64,000 nucleotides of DNA from Prunus persica. Lineage: Eukaryota > Streptophyta > Magnoliopsida > Rosales > Rosaceae. The stretch spans positions 7,842,611-7,906,610 of the forward strand of contig NC_034011.1 in NCBI RefSeq assembly GCF_000346465.2. The letters run 5' to 3'. Below are positions 62,450 through 64,000 of this stretch, piece by piece; position 1 is the first letter of the stretch; every line of letters starts with the position of its first letter. A program made the position numbers and the translations under genes. A model generated the notes under the pieces. It made no database searches. It saw nothing but the letters and a program-made list of their open reading frames with translations, and had not been told where the DNA came from.

Positions 62450-63590
62450 TTAAGGAAATGAGACCGTTGGAGAAATTTGGTCATGTTCGGATTGAAACGC
62501 TGTCCTCTTCTTCACCTCTACGGTTGTTCAACTTTGAAGTTGTGTATTGGTTGTACACGTTGCTTGATTGAGTATTACAAGCTTTGTTTCAAAAGCCATG
62601 AATGTATTGGTGCATGTCGTGGACTTTCTGTCCACCATGCTTGCTGTGTTTTATTGTGATTCTTAATTTTCTCTTTCTCATCAAATAAAAAGAATTCTGA
62701 ATTCTATATCAATTCTGGTTTTGTTAAATTAAGTTTCCTGTATATTTTTGTCATGAGTTTCTGGTATTGTAATTCTCCAGTGAGAGAAATTAAGAAGTTG
62801 TGCTGTCTACATCCTTCTATCAGGGCCGGACCATTAGATCATGGTCAAATAACTACAAAAATAATATACGGAAAGCATTGAAAAATTAGGGATTCACCTT
62901 ATTTTCTAGGTTTCTTCTTGCAATCATGGCTTCATATTCCAAATACAAGACATGATTTCTAATAGGAGAGAGATGGAGAAGCAGAGCACGTTTTGGCCTT
63001 GGCAAAGAAGATGTTGGAACGAACAAGTAAAGAAACGATTTGGTCAAAGAAAAGAAGAAAGATTTGGGAAAAGCAACGTTGGGAACTTGGGAGAGGAGAG
63101 CATCCGGGGAACACAAATTTGCTTGGAAAATTGTTTTTGGGTTAAAAAAAAAAAAGAGAGTAGCACGCTGGAACAAGAACTTGCGTGGAAAAATGTAATG
63201 CAACCTTATAATAATAATTATATATATAATATATGTTATAGTTGGGCAGAACATTTGGAGGCCCTGTTCAGTCGCCCAGCCTGTACAGTCCGTGAAACGG
63301 CTCTGCCTTGTATTATTAGAAAGTTGTGATATACATGTATATCTTTGTGATCTTCTTGTTATTTGGACTTTACTAAAGGTCAAGGACGGATTCATAATTT
63401 TAAAATGGACTAAGTTGGATTTACCTTAAAATTCGACCGTACGAATGAATTTTATTAATAACAAAAAAATAAATAAAATTGATACACTTAGATATAAAGG
63501 ACATAATGAGTCATATACCTCTCAAAATGTATCTAATACATAAAAATAATAATAAATAAACATGTAATGCAAATACAACATAAAACAACT
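62450..63590. other. Intergenic DNA downstream of HCT-3, no gene
   Basis: CAGGGCCGGACCA near 62820 resembles a hAT terminus but has no partner. Frames at 62886-63395 lack recognisable domains. The rest is AT-rich. Confidence 0.45.
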
Positions 63591-63594
63591 GGTT

Positions 63595-64000
63595 CCAAAA
63601 TTACCGTCACTTACAGATTTTCCATTCCCCGTCTAGATGATGTGTTGAATGTTCTGAAGGGTTCAAAAATTTCTCCAAAATTGACTTGAGGAGCTGGTGC
63701 CACCAAATTCGCTCAAACGCTAGGTGACAAGCGGAAAACGACGTTAAAAAACAAAGGCGGTTTGTACAAATGGTTGGCGATGTCATTTGGGTTTTCGAAT
63801 GCCCCTAGAACCTTTATGCTGCTCATGAATCAGGTGCTTCGTCTTTTTATTGGATTATTTATGGTTGTTTATTTTGACGACATCTTCATTTACAGTGAAA
63901 CAGAACCCGAGCACTTGCGGGCTTATAAGGCAAGTTGTGGAAGTACTGTAGCGAAATAAACTGTACAACAATCTTAAGAAGTGCAGTTTTCTCACCAACA
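63595..64000 (+). pseudogene. Ty3/gypsy reverse-transcriptase relic, runs off the window
   Basis: Pieces in order are [32 protein letters not shown] (after a one-base shift near 63668), then [20 protein letters not shown], and [20 protein letters not shown] with the catalytic Asp pair follows, and KKCSFLTN stands at the window end. This is the reverse-transcriptase core of a Ty3/gypsy polyprotein. Frame changes and a stop after about 63957 show decay. Its continuation beyond position 64000 is unknown. Confidence 0.85.

Noticed and set aside
62952..63329. 125-codon open frame downstream of HCT-3
   Set aside because: It has no recognisable motif, and the opposite strand is also open over much of it.

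Overview
This is a stretch of nuclear DNA from a flowering plant. Its genes have spliceosomal introns, it is dense in plant transposons (Ty1/copia, Ty3/gypsy-type LTRs, hAT, CACTA, Mutator, Helitron, MITEs), and it carries a tandem family of hydroxycinnamoyl-CoA shikimate/quinate transferase (HCT) genes. The gene and repeat content suggests a woody eudicot, perhaps Rosaceae, but the family assignment is inference. No tRNA, rRNA or CRISPR array was recognised.

Host genes. Three HCT paralogues lie on the + strand: HCT-1 (23786-25257) and HCT-3 (60283-62449) look intact with one intron each. HCT-2 (41657-47802) is a pseudogene: each exon has a frameshift, and the intron is swollen by a 3.6 kb CACTA element. 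Other host-like pieces are all broken: a FAR1/FHY3 domain relic (25.8 kb), a receptor-like-kinase exon relic (40.4 kb), and an unidentified open exon split by a copia element (34.8 and 39.6 kb).

Left third (2.3-21.8 kb). The most striking object is a 16.9 kb Mutator-like element (3586-20450) with about 105 bp terminal inverted repeats and a near-perfect 9 bp target duplication. It sits inside an LTR (2290-21821, target duplication ATATT). Its layout recalls maize MuDR: a MuDR-type transposase reads inward from the left end, and an eight-exon DUF1985/Ulp1-protease gene reads inward from the right end. Between them lie an XRCC3-like RecA-family ATPase, two related accessory ORFs sharing an N-W-x-x-I-x-V-A-G-V core, a captured intron-containing fragment of chaperonin CCT3, and about 1 kb of degenerate TTTTCC repeats. 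Most of these reading frames carry at least one lesion.

Middle (26-40 kb). A degraded hAT transposon (TTF/ZMYM1-like transposase, minus strand) was hit by two separate solo LTRs of related families, each with its own 5 bp duplication. To its right, a 4.6 kb Ty1/copia element with nearly identical LTRs has landed inside an open reading frame.

Right third (49-64 kb). A non-coding LTR element with 2.4 kb LTRs (49255-55130) carries an expanded about 96 bp minisatellite in each LTR. It is followed by two small Helitron-like elements, one with its empty site preserved in neighbouring repeat copies, two foldback MITEs, a duplicated HCT upstream region, HCT-3, and a Ty3/gypsy reverse-transcriptase relic running off the end. 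All exon boundaries and family calls were read by eye; none was tested by database search or transcript data.
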